A stretch of DNA of 10,128 bases from Gracilibacteraceae bacterium (GCA_031255985.1 JAIRRL010000148.1:1-10128), one strand, 5' to 3'; positions 1 to 7,680 are shown, counted from the first letter of the stretch. Notes: generated by a model from the letters alone, not told the origin. Made by a program: numbers and translations.

Positions 1-39
1 AAAACGCTGGTAAATCAACGTGTTTTGGGTTTTTCCTGC

Positions 40-1572
40 CTATTCCCACTCGATTGTGCCGGGCGGTTTTGAGGTTATATCATACGCCACGCGATTAATG
101 CCAGGCACTTCGTTCACTATGCGACTGGATATTTTTGCCAGAAGCTCATAGGGCAGCCGGGCCCAATCCGCCGTCATCGCGTCCTCGCTGGTCACGGCGC
201 GCAAGACGATAGGATAGCCGTATGTGCGTTCGTCGCCCATAACGCCAACACTGCGAACGCTCGGCAATACCGCGAAATACTGCCATATATCGCGGTGCAG
301 ATTGGCGCGCCGGATCTCCTCGCGCAGAATCGCGTCCGCCTCGCGCAGTTTAGTCAGTTTTTCTTCCGTCAATTCGCCAATGACGCGCACGGCTAAACCC
401 GGACCCGGAAACGGCTGACGCCAGACGATCTCATCCGGCAAACCCAATTCCAGCCCTGCCGCCCGCGTCTCATCCTTATAAAGAGCGCGCAATGGCTCAA
501 TCAATTCAAATTGCATGTCGTCAGGCAAACCGCCAACATTATGATGGCTTTTTATCGTTTGGGCCGTATCGGTGCCGCTCTCCACGACATCGGGATAAAG
601 CGTACCCTGAACCAGAAAATCTATTTGTCCCAGCTTACGCGCTTCTTCCTCAAAAACACGAATAAATTCCTCGCCGATGATTTTTCGCTTACGTTCCGGT
701 TCCGTCACTCCGGTCAATTTGGCGCGAAACCGCGCCGCCGCATCCACAAACACGAGATTCAGAGCAAATTTGCGGGTAAATATATCGCGGATTTGCGCGG
801 ACTCGTTCTTACGCATGAAGCCGTGATCCACGTAAACGCAGGTCAGAGCGTCGCCGACGGCCTTGTGCACCAGAACCGCCGCCACGGACGAGTCCACGCC
901 GCCGGACAGAGCGCACAAAACTTTTTTGTCTCCGGCGCGGCGGCGAATCATATCCAACTGAGCGGTTATAAACGAATCCATCGTCCAATCCCCGCGGCAA
1001 CCGCAGACGTCAGTTAAAAAACGCTCCAGCATTTCCTGCCCGTGTTCCGTATGCCGCACTTCCGGATGAAACTGCACGGCGTAAAGGCGGCGTTTTGGCT
1101 CATACATCGCGGCCACAGGCGTATTCGCGGTCTCCGCCGTTGTAATAAAACCGGGCGGCGGCGTTCGCACCGCGTCTCCGTGGCTCATCCAGCACGATTG
1201 TTTTCCGCTCAGGCCGCGCCATATATCGTCCGCGAGAAAAATATCCACTTCCGTCCGCCCGTATTCCTTGGCCACAGGCGCTTCCACCTTGCCGCCCAGT
1301 TGCTTGGTCATGAGCTGCATCCCGTAGCAAATACCCAAAACAGGTATGCCCAGGTTATAGATTTCCGCGTCCACGACCGGCGCTCCCGGTTCGTTCACAC
1401 TGGCTGGCCCTCCGGAAAAAATAAGGCCGCTGGGCCGGCGGGCCGCTATTTCCGCCAGGGGCGTCCGGTAGGAAATCATCTCCGAATAAACCTTCGCTTC
1501 CCGCACGCGGCGGCAAATGAGTTGATTGTATTGGCCGCCGAAATCCAGCACTAAAATCAGATCCCGTCTCAT
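40..1572 (-). CDS. guaA: GMP synthase (glutamine-hydrolysing)
   Basis: Catalyses the last step of GMP synthesis in the cytosol: XMP, ATP and glutamine give GMP, AMP, PPi and glutamate. The 510 residues cover the full usual length. The N-terminal class I glutamine amidotransferase domain (about 1-190) shows the nucleophile Cys82 in GICYGMQ and the His169/Glu171 pair in FHPEV. The ATP pyrophosphatase domain follows, with the PP-loop LSGGVDSS at about 222-229. The C-terminal dimerisation domain ends in the typical SKPPGTIEWE. The ATG start overlaps the rsgA stop by 4 nt (ATGA) and is preceded by a good GGAGG-type ribosome binding site inside the end of rsgA, so the two are probably translationally coupled. 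Only 39 nt follow the stop inside the window, so the next gene or terminator cannot be seen. All catalytic motifs are intact; identification is secure. Confidence 0.98.
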   Translation of the reverse strand: MRRDLILVLDFGGQYNQLICRRVREAKVYSEMISYRTPLAEIAARRPSGLIFSGGPASVNEPGAPVVDAEIYNLGIPVLGICYGMQLMTKQLGGKVEAPVAKEYGRTEVDIFLADDIWRGLSGKQSCWMSHGDAVRTPPPGFITTAETANTPVAAMYEPKRRLYAVQFHPEVRHTEHGQEMLERFLTDVCGCRGDWTMDSFITAQLDMIRRRAGDKKVLCALSGGVDSSVAAVLVHKAVGDALTCVYVDHGFMRKNESAQIRDIFTRKFALNLVFVDAAARFRAKLTGVTEPERKRKIIGEEFIRVFEEEARKLGQIDFLVQGTLYPDVVESGTDTAQTIKSHHNVGGLPDDMQFELIEPLRALYKDETRAAGLELGLPDEIVWRQPFPGPGLAVRVIGELTEEKLTKLREADAILREEIRRANLHRDIWQYFAVLPSVRSVGVMGDERTYGYPIVLRAVTSEDAMTADWARLPYELLAKISSRIVNEVPGINRVAYDITSKPPGTIEWE

Positions 1573-2462
1573 TTTCCCTCCTCGGCCCCGCGCCTGACCC
1601 TGGGCCTGCGCCCCCGCAATTCGTGTAAAAAATCAAGATAGAAACCATAGCGCGCCTGTGAGATCAAGCCGGCGGCCACCGCCGTTTTGACCGCGCAATC
1701 CGGTTCTTTGTCGTGGACGCAGCTCTTAAAACGGCAGCCGCCCGCGCGCGAAGTTATCTCCGGGAAATAAGAAGCCAGTTCCGCCGGCTTCATTTCAGGT
1801 AAATAATATGAGGAAAATCCCGGCGTATCCGCGACCAAACCGCCAGCTACGCGCAGCATTTCCACATGCCTGGTGGTATGGCGCCCTCTCCCCTGTTTCA
1901 GGCTGACGGCGCCGGTCTTGCGCTTGAGTCCGCCCAGCGCGTTAAGCAAACTGGTTTTCCCCACGCCGGACTGCCCCGCCAGCACCGCTATCCGTTCCCA
2001 CAGACGCGTCCCAAGTTCGACCACGCCCTCTCCGCTGAGGGCGGAAACACAAATCGCCTCATACCCGGCCTGCCGGTAGCGGGCAGGGACGTCCGTTAGC
2101 GCCGGCGGCAGCAAATCAGCCTTTGTAAAGGCGATAACCGTCTCCAGCCCGGCGTGTTCCACCTGGACAAGCAGGCGATTCAGCAAGGTTTCATCCGGTT
2201 TGGGCTTCACGAGCGAAAAAACCAAGACCGCTAAATCCACATTGGCCGTAGGAGGGCGTTTGAGGGCGCTTTTCCGGGGCAGCAGCGCCTCCACCGTTCC
2301 CTTGCCGTCCTGGTTTACAATTATTTCCACTTCGTCCCCTGGGAGAAAGTCCTGTTTTTGTAAACGGAAACGGCCGCGCAAAGAACACTCCCATACACGA
2401 TCTTCGGCGAGAACATAATAAAACCCGCCGTACCCCCGCAGCAACCTGCCACGCAAACGCAT
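1569..2462 (-). CDS. rsgA: Ribosome small subunit-dependent GTPase A
   Basis: Circularly permuted GTPase that acts late in 30S subunit maturation, where GTP hydrolysis releases it from the subunit. The order is diagnostic: OB-fold (about 1-70), then G4 as TKAD (113-116), G5 near SAL (140-142), the P-loop GQSGVGKT (163-170), the switch segment GRGRHTTRH (191-199), G3 DTPG (212-215), and a C-terminal zinc knuckle with Cys243, Cys248, His250 and Cys256. The 297-residue length is normal. The ATG lies 10 nt after the stop of the small upstream ORF; the only purine-rich site (AAGGAT, at the end of that ORF) is about 14 nt away, so initiation may depend on coupling. The stop overlaps guaA. The family usually sits downstream of the PASTA kinase in Firmicutes, as here, but is then commonly followed by rpe, not guaA. 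Confidence 0.97.
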   Translation of the reverse strand: MRLRGRLLRGYGGFYYVLAEDRVWECSLRGRFRLQKQDFLPGDEVEIIVNQDGKGTVEALLPRKSALKRPPTANVDLAVLVFSLVKPKPDETLLNRLLVQVEHAGLETVIAFTKADLLPPALTDVPARYRQAGYEAICVSALSGEGVVELGTRLWERIAVLAGQSGVGKTSLLNALGGLKRKTGAVSLKQGRGRHTTRHVEMLRVAGGLVADTPGFSSYYLPEMKPAELASYFPEITSRAGGCRFKSCVHDKEPDCAVKTAVAAGLISQARYGFYLDFLHELRGRRPRVRRGAEEGK

Positions 2463-2472
2463 AAACCGGTTT

Positions 2473-2670
2473 TTAATCCTTATCGTAAAAAATATTTACA
2501 GCGGAAAGATACTCGCGGCCATCCCCGCCGTAATGCACTTCCCCGCGCTCAACCGCTATATGAACGATGTGTTCGCGACTGATTTGCTCCACTTCAAAAA
2601 AATTATTCACCGCCTGCTCAATTGAGCCGCCAAGACCGTGTACCGGCAGTATACGCTCCATTTTCATCAT
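2473..2670 (-). CDS. Small conserved-looking protein of unknown function
   Basis: A 65-residue acidic protein starting MMKMERILPV. I do not recognise the family. It has no Cys, no signal peptide and no membrane segment. It reads as a small alpha/beta domain: a short strand, a helix (about EQAVNNFFEVEQ), an alternating strand (IVHIAVERG) and a last strand (YLSAVNIFY). This order loosely resembles small spore-associated proteins such as Cse60, but I cannot show homology. A frame-extending TTG lies upstream at 2679, only 3 nt after the AGGAG motif and so too close; the ATG at 2670 is 12 nt away and is preferred. It sits in line between the kinase gene (32-41 nt gap) and rsgA (10 nt gap), with its own ribosome binding site, which argues for a real gene. 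Its position suggests a link to PrkC signalling or 30S assembly, as inference only. Confidence 0.72.
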   Translation of the reverse strand: MMKMERILPVHGLGGSIEQAVNNFFEVEQISREHIVHIAVERGEVHYGGDGREYLSAVNIFYDKD

Positions 2671-2682
2671 GTTAATCAATCT

Positions 2683-2687
2683 CTCCT
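2683..2687 (-). promoter_or_regulatory. Ribosome binding site of the small unknown ORF
   Basis: AGGAG on the minus strand, inside GAAAGGAGAG. It lies 12 nt before the ATG at 2670 and 3 nt before the TTG at 2679, which favours the ATG as start. Confidence 0.6.
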
Positions 2688-2711
2688 TTCAATAAAGCGG
2701 CAGCAGCCGGA

Positions 2712-4379
2712 TCATACCGGCGGGCCGGGCCCCAGGGACACAACCAACGTCACCGGATCCCCCTGCATGATAGCGCGCGTGGGAGCCGGTTCCGTGGAAA
2801 TAACGGCGTCCGGCGGATACAGATCCGATTTTTCCGTCCTGACCGTAATTTCAAAATAATTGGCGTTCAGAATTTTTTTCGCCTCGGCGGAGGAAAGCGC
2901 GACAACGTCAGGCATCACCGTCATAACAAATTCCTCGCCGCTGCTGATCCAAATGGTGATTTTGCCGTCCGGCGGCCACTCCGTCCCCGGCGCCGGATCC
3001 TGGTTAATCACATGATTGCGGGCGACCGCGTTGCTGGATTCCGCCACGGTTTCAACAGTTTCAGCCGAAAAACCGGCCTGGGTCAGGCGGATTTCCGCGT
3101 TTTCCAGGCTCGGATGATCCGATTTGAGGTCGGGCAGACGCAACAGGGCCATTCCTCTGCTTAACGTGATTCCTATGGCGCGTCCCTGCTTGACTTTTTC
3201 TTCCGCCGGTACGGTTTGAGCCATCACGCGATCCTTAGCCACTGTATCGCTGAAATCATAACTAATGTCCGGGGCGAACTCCAGGCCGGCGGTCTTCAGC
3301 TTGGAAGCCGCTTCTTCCGCCGTCAGGCCGGCAAGATCCGGCACTGTAACAACCGGAACGTACAAAGCCCGGATGACAGCGGCGATGCCTGCGGCCGCCG
3401 CCAGCACCAGCAGCAGCGCAATCACCGCCGTCCGCTTTATCAGTTTGCCGCGCCGGGTTCCTTTTGGGCCGCCGGGCGCTGCTTGGCCCAAATTGTTATG
3501 AATTTTGGTTCCGCCCGGCCCATTCGGCCCGTCCGCCCCGTTCAACTCCGCCAGCCGGTCGGCTTCCGCCTCGTTCAGATCAGCAAGCAATTCACCGGCG
3601 TTGGCATAACGCTGAGACATATCTTTCGCCAGAAGTTTGTTTACTATTTTTTCCAGCGAGGCCCCAGCCGCCGGGTTCAGCTCGCTCAAAGAAGGGGGCG
3701 GCTCATTCAGGTGTTTCATGACTATCACATAAGGCGAATCCCCGTCGAAGGGCAGACGTCCGGTCAGCATTTCAAACAAGATGACGCCCAGGGAATATAA
3801 GTCGGACTGAGCGCCGGTAGCCCGCCCCTGGGCCTGCTCCGGCGAAAGATAATGCACCGAGCCGAGAATATCGCCGCTCACGCCGGCGCCGCCGATGATC
3901 GTATCGGAAGAAACAGCGCGGGCGATGCCGAAATCAGTGACTTTCACCCGCCCGGTTTTCGTGATTATAATATTCTGCGGCTTGATATCCTGATGGATGA
4001 TGCCGCCCGAATGAGCGTGAGCCAAAGCTTCCGCCACCTGACGCGCAACGTCCGTGGCCACGCCGGCCGGGAAAGGCGCCTTGTCGCGGATATATTTTTT
4101 CAGAGTCTGCCCTTCCACATACTCCATAACGATAAAATCCGCGTCCTCCCTGCCCACGTCATAAACAGAGACTATATTGGGATGGGAAATGCTGGCGGCC
4201 GACTGGGCTTCCCGGCGAAAACGCAAGACAAATTCCTCGTCGCTCGCGAATTGCTCCCGCGGAATCTTCACAGCCACGACGCGGCCCAGCAGAGAATCCA
4301 TAGCTTTATACACTATAGCCATCCCGCCCGCGCCTATGGTCTCAAGTAATTCATATCTTCCCGCCAATATTTTGCTCAC
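2712..4379 (-). CDS. prkC: PASTA-domain Ser/Thr protein kinase (PrkC/StkP type)
   Basis: Membrane-bound eukaryotic-like kinase that senses peptidoglycan fragments or lipid II and controls growth, division or germination. Counting from the GTG start (555 residues), the kinase domain has the glycine loop IGAGG (15-19), Lys38 in VAVK, Glu57 of helix C, a catalytic loop reading HQDIKPQN (129-136), DFG (149-151) and SPE (179-181). A Gly/Pro-rich linker (about 282-310) leads to one membrane helix (about 316-338) and three extracellular PASTA repeats (about 344-409, 410-481, 482-551). The frame opens at an ATG at 4412, overlapping the phosphatase gene, but that ATG has poor spacing. The GTG at 4379 has AGGGG 7 nt upstream and gives the usual N-terminus (SKILAGRYELLETIG). 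The cognate phosphatase gene lies 17 nt upstream. Gln replaces the usual Arg of HRD, which may alter control by activation-loop phosphorylation. Confidence 0.95.
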   Translation of the reverse strand: MSKILAGRYELLETIGAGGMAIVYKAMDSLLGRVVAVKIPREQFASDEEFVLRFRREAQSAASISHPNIVSVYDVGREDADFIVMEYVEGQTLKKYIRDKAPFPAGVATDVARQVAEALAHAHSGGIIHQDIKPQNIIITKTGRVKVTDFGIARAVSSDTIIGGAGVSGDILGSVHYLSPEQAQGRATGAQSDLYSLGVILFEMLTGRLPFDGDSPYVIVMKHLNEPPPSLSELNPAAGASLEKIVNKLLAKDMSQRYANAGELLADLNEAEADRLAELNGADGPNGPGGTKIHNNLGQAAPGGPKGTRRGKLIKRTAVIALLLVLAAAAGIAAVIRALYVPVVTVPDLAGLTAEEAASKLKTAGLEFAPDISYDFSDTVAKDRVMAQTVPAEEKVKQGRAIGITLSRGMALLRLPDLKSDHPSLENAEIRLTQAGFSAETVETVAESSNAVARNHVINQDPAPGTEWPPDGKITIWISSGEEFVMTVMPDVVALSSAEAKKILNANYFEITVRTEKSDLYPPDAVISTEPAPTRAIMQGDPVTLVVSLGPGPPV

Positions 4380-4386
4380 ATGCGCA

Positions 4387-4391
4387 CCCCT
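4387..4391 (-). promoter_or_regulatory. Ribosome binding site deciding the prkC start
   Basis: AGGGG on the minus strand, 7 nt before the GTG at 4379. The upstream ATG (4412) has only AGAGG at 3 nt spacing, so the GTG is the likelier start. Confidence 0.6.
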
Positions 4392-4396
4392 CATGT

Positions 4397-5125
4397 TTAG
4401 GTCAGTTTCCATCGGCCTCTGGGAAAGAACAGCACAGCGGTAAAATTATCCGGGGCGCCGCGTTCGATAACGATATTTTTCCAGGCGGCAAAGATAGCGG
4501 CCGTCACCCCGTTTCGCACATCCCGGTTTATTTCCGCCGCGGCAAGCAAGTTAGAAAATCCGTCCGTGCATAGAAGCAGCGCGTCGCCCGCGCAAATATC
4601 CGCCGTAAAACAATCCGGTTCGGCGGGGCCGCCGTCCAGCGCGCGGGAAAGAACATTGCGGGAGGGATGGCGCAAAGCTTCCTCCGGCGTCAGTTCGCCG
4701 GCGCGGACGAGATCCGCCACCACGGAATGATCGTTAGTCAATTGGATAAAATCGCCCTCCCTGAACAAATAGGCCCGGCTGTCGCCGATATGCCCGAACA
4801 CCGCCTGTTCGCCGCTGACGGCGCACGCCGTCAGCGTCGTCCCCATGCCGGCGCGGCCTTTTTGGCCGGACGACTCAAAAATACGGTGGTTAGCTTCCCG
4901 GATCGCCGCTTTCATCCAAGCGGCGGCCGGCGCGGCCGTCAGTTTTTTTAAAGCGGACGCCTCTTGCCGCAAAGTCTCTACCGCCAGCGCCGAAGCCAGC
5001 TCGCCGGCGTTATGCCCGCCCATGCCGTCCGCCACCGCGAATAAACCGGCCTCCGGCATGAGCAAATAATTATCCTCATTGTTAGAGCGAACAGATCCTG
5101 TTTCCGAAACGTGAAAATATTCCAT
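4397..5125 (-). CDS. prpC: PP2C-family protein phosphatase, partner of the PASTA kinase
   Basis: Metal-dependent Ser/Thr phosphatase (PrpC/Stp1 type) that reverses phosphorylation by the kinase encoded next to it. The 242 residues match the usual single-domain length and there is no membrane segment. Motifs in order: VRSNNED (Glu17, Asp18), VADGMGGHNAGE with metal ligands Asp33 and Gly34, GMGTT (93-97), GHIGDSRAYL (111-120), NDHS, CTDGFSN with Asp188, and PDNFTAV with Asp226. The last motif is usually GDNIT or similar, so Pro225 is a slight variant, but the metal-binding aspartates are present. The start is ATG with AAGGGGAG four nt upstream, and that site is part of a 22-nt tandem duplication. 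The stop lies 17 nt before the preferred prkC start. Naming as prpC or stp depends on convention; function is secure. Confidence 0.95.
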   Translation of the reverse strand: MEYFHVSETGSVRSNNEDNYLLMPEAGLFAVADGMGGHNAGELASALAVETLRQEASALKKLTAAPAAAWMKAAIREANHRIFESSGQKGRAGMGTTLTACAVSGEQAVFGHIGDSRAYLFREGDFIQLTNDHSVVADLVRAGELTPEEALRHPSRNVLSRALDGGPAEPDCFTADICAGDALLLCTDGFSNLLAAAEINRDVRNGVTAAIFAAWKNIVIERGAPDNFTAVLFFPRGRWKLT

Positions 5126-5132
5126 GCGACTC

Positions 5133-5176
5133 CCCTTGCGGCGTCTTCACTTAACCCTTGCGGCGCTTTAACTTAA
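5133..5176 (-). repeat. 22-nt tandem duplication carrying the prpC ribosome binding site
   Basis: Two adjacent 22-nt units, 5133-5154 and 5155-5176, agree at 19 of 22 positions. In mRNA sense each begins TTAAGT and ends CGCCGCAAGGG; the copy nearer the gene runs on into GGAG and forms the Shine-Dalgarno site of the phosphatase gene. The 60-nt space between rlmN and prpC is therefore mostly this duplication, giving two candidate ribosome landing sites, one of them 26 nt or more from the start codon. Confidence 0.8.
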
Positions 5177-5185
5177 AATAATTCG

Positions 5186-6268
5186 CTAAAAATTATTGAA
5201 TTCCTGCCGCAACTGCCCGCAAGCCGCTTCAATGTCCACGCCTTTTTCCTCCCTGACCGTTACAGCCAGGCCGCGCTCCGTCAAGGCGCGCTGAAACGCC
5301 GCCGCCCGCTCGGCCGCCGGACGCTCCGCTCCGCTGCCGGGCACGGGGTTTACCGGAATAAGATTAATATGGGCCGGGATTCCGCGCAGCAAGACGGCCA
5401 AGGCGCGCGCCTGCGCCGCCGTTGCGCTTTCCTTTGTCATCGCTATTTCAAACGTGAGACGGCGGCCGGCGCGGCGGACGTATTCGCGGCAGGCTTCCAT
5501 GAGAACGGCCAGCGGATACTTGCGGTTCAAGGGGACTATGACGTCGCGCAGCTCGTCCGTTCCGGCGTGCAGGGAAACCGCCAGCCCCATTTGCGGCGCT
5601 TCCGCCGCCAGGCGCAAAATCCCCGGCACAACCCCGGCGGTGGAAACCGTCATCCGCCGGGCGCCGATATTCTGACCCCGTTCCGAGTTCAAAATCCGCG
5701 CGGCCCGCAAGAAGGAGTCCATATTATAAAACGGCTCTCCCATCCCCATAAACACTAAGTTCGTCGCCCGAAACCCCGCGTCGGCGCGGCGGGCGTAAGC
5801 AGTGACGGCAAGCAGCTGGCCGACGATTTCTCCCGCCGTCAAATCACGGCGAAATCCCATGCGCCCGGTCGCGCAAAACGGACAGCCGATTGGACAGCCG
5901 ACCTGAACGGACAGGCAAACCGTCGCCCGGTCGCGGCTGCCGTCTCGGCGGTAATCCATCAGCACCGACTCGATCTTTTCTCCGTCCGCCAGTTTGAACA
6001 AAAATTTGCGCGTCCCGTCTTTGCTCACTTTCACCTGTAGCAGAACCGGCGGCTCTAAGGTCAGGCGGCCGGCTAATTTTTCCCTGTCCGCCCGGCTGAT
6101 GTTTTTCATTTCCGCCCAATCCGCGGCCGCGCGCCGCTGTACCCATTCAAAAGCCTGCCGGCCGCGATAAGAGGGCAGTCCGGCTTCAAGGCTCACATCC
6201 GTCAGTTCCGCCGCCGATAAACCGTATATATCCGGGCCGGGAACTCCCTTCTCGTTATCGTTCTTCAA
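5186..6268 (-). CDS. rlmN: Dual-specificity 23S rRNA (A2503)/tRNA (A37) C2-methyltransferase
   Basis: Radical-SAM enzyme that makes 2-methyladenosine at 23S rRNA A2503 and at A37 of some tRNAs, supporting decoding fidelity and nascent-peptide control. The 360 residues show the [4Fe-4S] motif CPIGCPFC (Cys125, Cys129, Cys132), the nearby Cys118, general base Glu100 in KIESVLM, SAM-binding GMGEP (175-179), SLHA (232-235) and Asn307 in LIPVNP, and the methyl-carrying Cys350 in AACGQL. The start is TTG; its first two bases overlap the rsmB stop (TTGA, 4-nt overlap) and GAGG lies about 7 nt upstream. The segment at about 274-283 reads IAMTKESATA where RlmN usually has a GVND-type motif, a notable divergence. 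The catalytic set argues for an active enzyme. Cfr (C8 methylation) is an alternative I consider unlikely given the neighbours. Confidence 0.94.
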   Translation of the reverse strand: MKNDNEKGVPGPDIYGLSAAELTDVSLEAGLPSYRGRQAFEWVQRRAAADWAEMKNISRADREKLAGRLTLEPPVLLQVKVSKDGTRKFLFKLADGEKIESVLMDYRRDGSRDRATVCLSVQVGCPIGCPFCATGRMGFRRDLTAGEIVGQLLAVTAYARRADAGFRATNLVFMGMGEPFYNMDSFLRAARILNSERGQNIGARRMTVSTAGVVPGILRLAAEAPQMGLAVSLHAGTDELRDVIVPLNRKYPLAVLMEACREYVRRAGRRLTFEIAMTKESATAAQARALAVLLRGIPAHINLIPVNPVPGSGAERPAAERAAAFQRALTERGLAVTVREEKGVDIEAACGQLRQEFNNF

Positions 6269-7647
6269 CTCTTATCCTCGCGGCGGAATTTAGCCAGGAA
6301 AAACCCGTCCATTCCATGTCTTTGCGGTAAAATTTGCCACATGCCTTTTTCCCATTGTCTTTCGTCTGCCGGCGAGGGACAGGCAAAGGGCATGAACGGG
6401 GCCAGGGGAACCGGTTTAAAATCAGGCCGGGCGGCAATAAAAGCTTTGGCCACGTCAAAATTTTCCTCCGGTTCCACCGTACAGGTGGCGTAAACCAGCT
6501 CGCCGCCCGGCCGCGCCGCTTTGGCCGCGCCCAGGAGGATAGCAAGCTGCAGGAAGGGAAGGACGCCGACATCCTGCTCCTTTTTTTGCCAGCGCAAATC
6601 AGCCCGCCGGCGCATGACGCCAAAACCGGAACAGGGAGCGTCCACCAATATTTTATCATAAGCGCCATGTTCCCGCACCGGCAATTCGCGGGCGTCGCCG
6701 GTCTGAGGCGTGATGATCTCCGCTCCGAGCCGGGTCGCGTTGTCTTCAATCAGCGCCAGTTTGGCGGGGTGAATATCAAGGGCGGTAATTTTTCCTTTAT
6801 TTTCCATCAACTCCGCCATATGGACGGTTTTTCCGCCGGGAGCGGCGCAGGCGTCGAGTATCCGCTCGCCCGGGGCCGGGGCCAGGAGAATAGCCGCTAA
6901 TTGAGAGCTTTCGTCCTGCACCGTACACAAACCCGCCCGGAAAGGCGGCAGCGCCTCCGGCGTCCCCCCTCCCGTCAAGCGCACGGCTTCCGGGGCCCAG
7001 GCGCCGGGCCGTATAGTATCCGGGCGGCAGGTTTCAAGCGCAAGGAGGGCGGCAATCAAATCTTCCCGCCCGCAACGCAGTTTATTCGCCCGCAGCCAGG
7101 TTTCCGCCGGTTCGTTGTTCCAGAGACAAAGTTTTTCCGTTTCCTCGCGGCCCCAGCGCCGGAGCCAGCGCCGCGCCAGCCATCTCGGCAGCGAGTAGCG
7201 GGCGCTGATATATTCGGCCGGCTGCCGGCTGGGATCCGGCCAGACCACATCCCAGCCGGCGACGGCCACGCTGCGTAAAACCGCGTTAACAAGGGCGGCA
7301 TGCGGCGGGGACGTCTGTTTCGTGATCCGGACGCTTTCATTGACGGCCGCCGCCGCCGGGACGCGTTCCAGATAAAGCAGCTGGAACGCGCCCATGCGCA
7401 GCGCCGCTCGCGCTTCCGCCGGCAAAGCGCGCAGCGGCTTGCGCAAATGCCGCCGCAGGATATAATCCAGGGCGCCGCGCTGCTTCAACACCCCGTTGAC
7501 CAGCGCGGACGCCAGCTGGCGCTCCCGCGCGTCCGCCAGGGCGGGCAGCATCTGACGCAACAGAATGTGAGCGTATGCCTCTTCTTTTTCGACGCGCGTA
7601 AGCAAGGCCGCCGCCACATCGCGCGCTCCCGCCGTTTGCCTGTTCAC
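6265..7647 (-). CDS. rsmB: 16S rRNA (cytosine-967-C5)-methyltransferase
   Basis: SAM-dependent m5C methyltransferase of the NOL1/NOP2/Sun family, modifying the small-subunit rRNA. Counting 460 residues from the GTG, an N-terminal NusB-like RNA-binding domain (about 1-130) marks it as RsmB and not RsmF. The catalytic domain has SAM motif I LDACAAPGGKT (about 264-274), ALDIHPAKL (motif II), motif IV VDAPCSGFG with Cys339, and motif VI YATCTVEPEEN with Cys389; the two cysteines are the release and attack pair of the family. The frame extends to an ATG at 7653, but GGAG directly abuts that ATG and stands 6 nt before the GTG at 7647, so GTG is preferred. It overlaps rlmN by 4 nt and lies 33 nt after rqcP. 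In many Firmicutes fmt precedes rsmB; here rqcP does. Confidence 0.95.
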   Translation of the reverse strand: MNRQTAGARDVAAALLTRVEKEEAYAHILLRQMLPALADARERQLASALVNGVLKQRGALDYILRRHLRKPLRALPAEARAALRMGAFQLLYLERVPAAAAVNESVRITKQTSPPHAALVNAVLRSVAVAGWDVVWPDPSRQPAEYISARYSLPRWLARRWLRRWGREETEKLCLWNNEPAETWLRANKLRCGREDLIAALLALETCRPDTIRPGAWAPEAVRLTGGGTPEALPPFRAGLCTVQDESSQLAAILLAPAPGERILDACAAPGGKTVHMAELMENKGKITALDIHPAKLALIEDNATRLGAEIITPQTGDARELPVREHGAYDKILVDAPCSGFGVMRRRADLRWQKKEQDVGVLPFLQLAILLGAAKAARPGGELVYATCTVEPEENFDVAKAFIAARPDFKPVPLAPFMPFACPSPADERQWEKGMWQILPQRHGMDGFFLAKFRREDKS

Positions 7648-7653
7648 GTCCAT

Positions 7654-7657
7654 CTCC
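7654..7657 (-). promoter_or_regulatory. Ribosome binding site deciding the rsmB start
   Basis: GGAG on the minus strand touches the ATG at 7653 and is 6 nt before the in-frame GTG at 7647. Only the GTG has workable spacing. Confidence 0.6.
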
Positions 7658-7680
7658 GACTGCCGCCCAAAAGGCGCGCG

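Noticed and set aside
1..30. Terminator hairpin after guaA (AAAAC and GTTTT words)
   Set aside because: Only about 5 consecutive pairs form before mismatches, and the possible T tail is cut off by the window edge.
511..1554. Two long plus-strand frames (511-1017 and 1042-1554)
   Set aside because: They lie antisense to guaA, show no family motif and are rich in His/Arg, as expected for the complement of a GC-rich gene.
3216..4349. Plus-strand frames of 165-194 codons opposite prkC
   Set aside because: Antisense to an intact conserved kinase; composition is Arg/Gln/His-rich without motifs.
4377..4412. prkC start at the ATG at 4412 with a 16-nt overlap of the phosphatase gene
   Set aside because: The ribosome site spacing is only 3 nt and the extra 11 residues are not typical; the GTG at 4379 fits better, though the longer form cannot be excluded.
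5186..6268. Cfr antibiotic-resistance methyltransferase
   Set aside because: The gene sits in the standard rlmN position of a core operon, with native base composition and no mobile element nearby.
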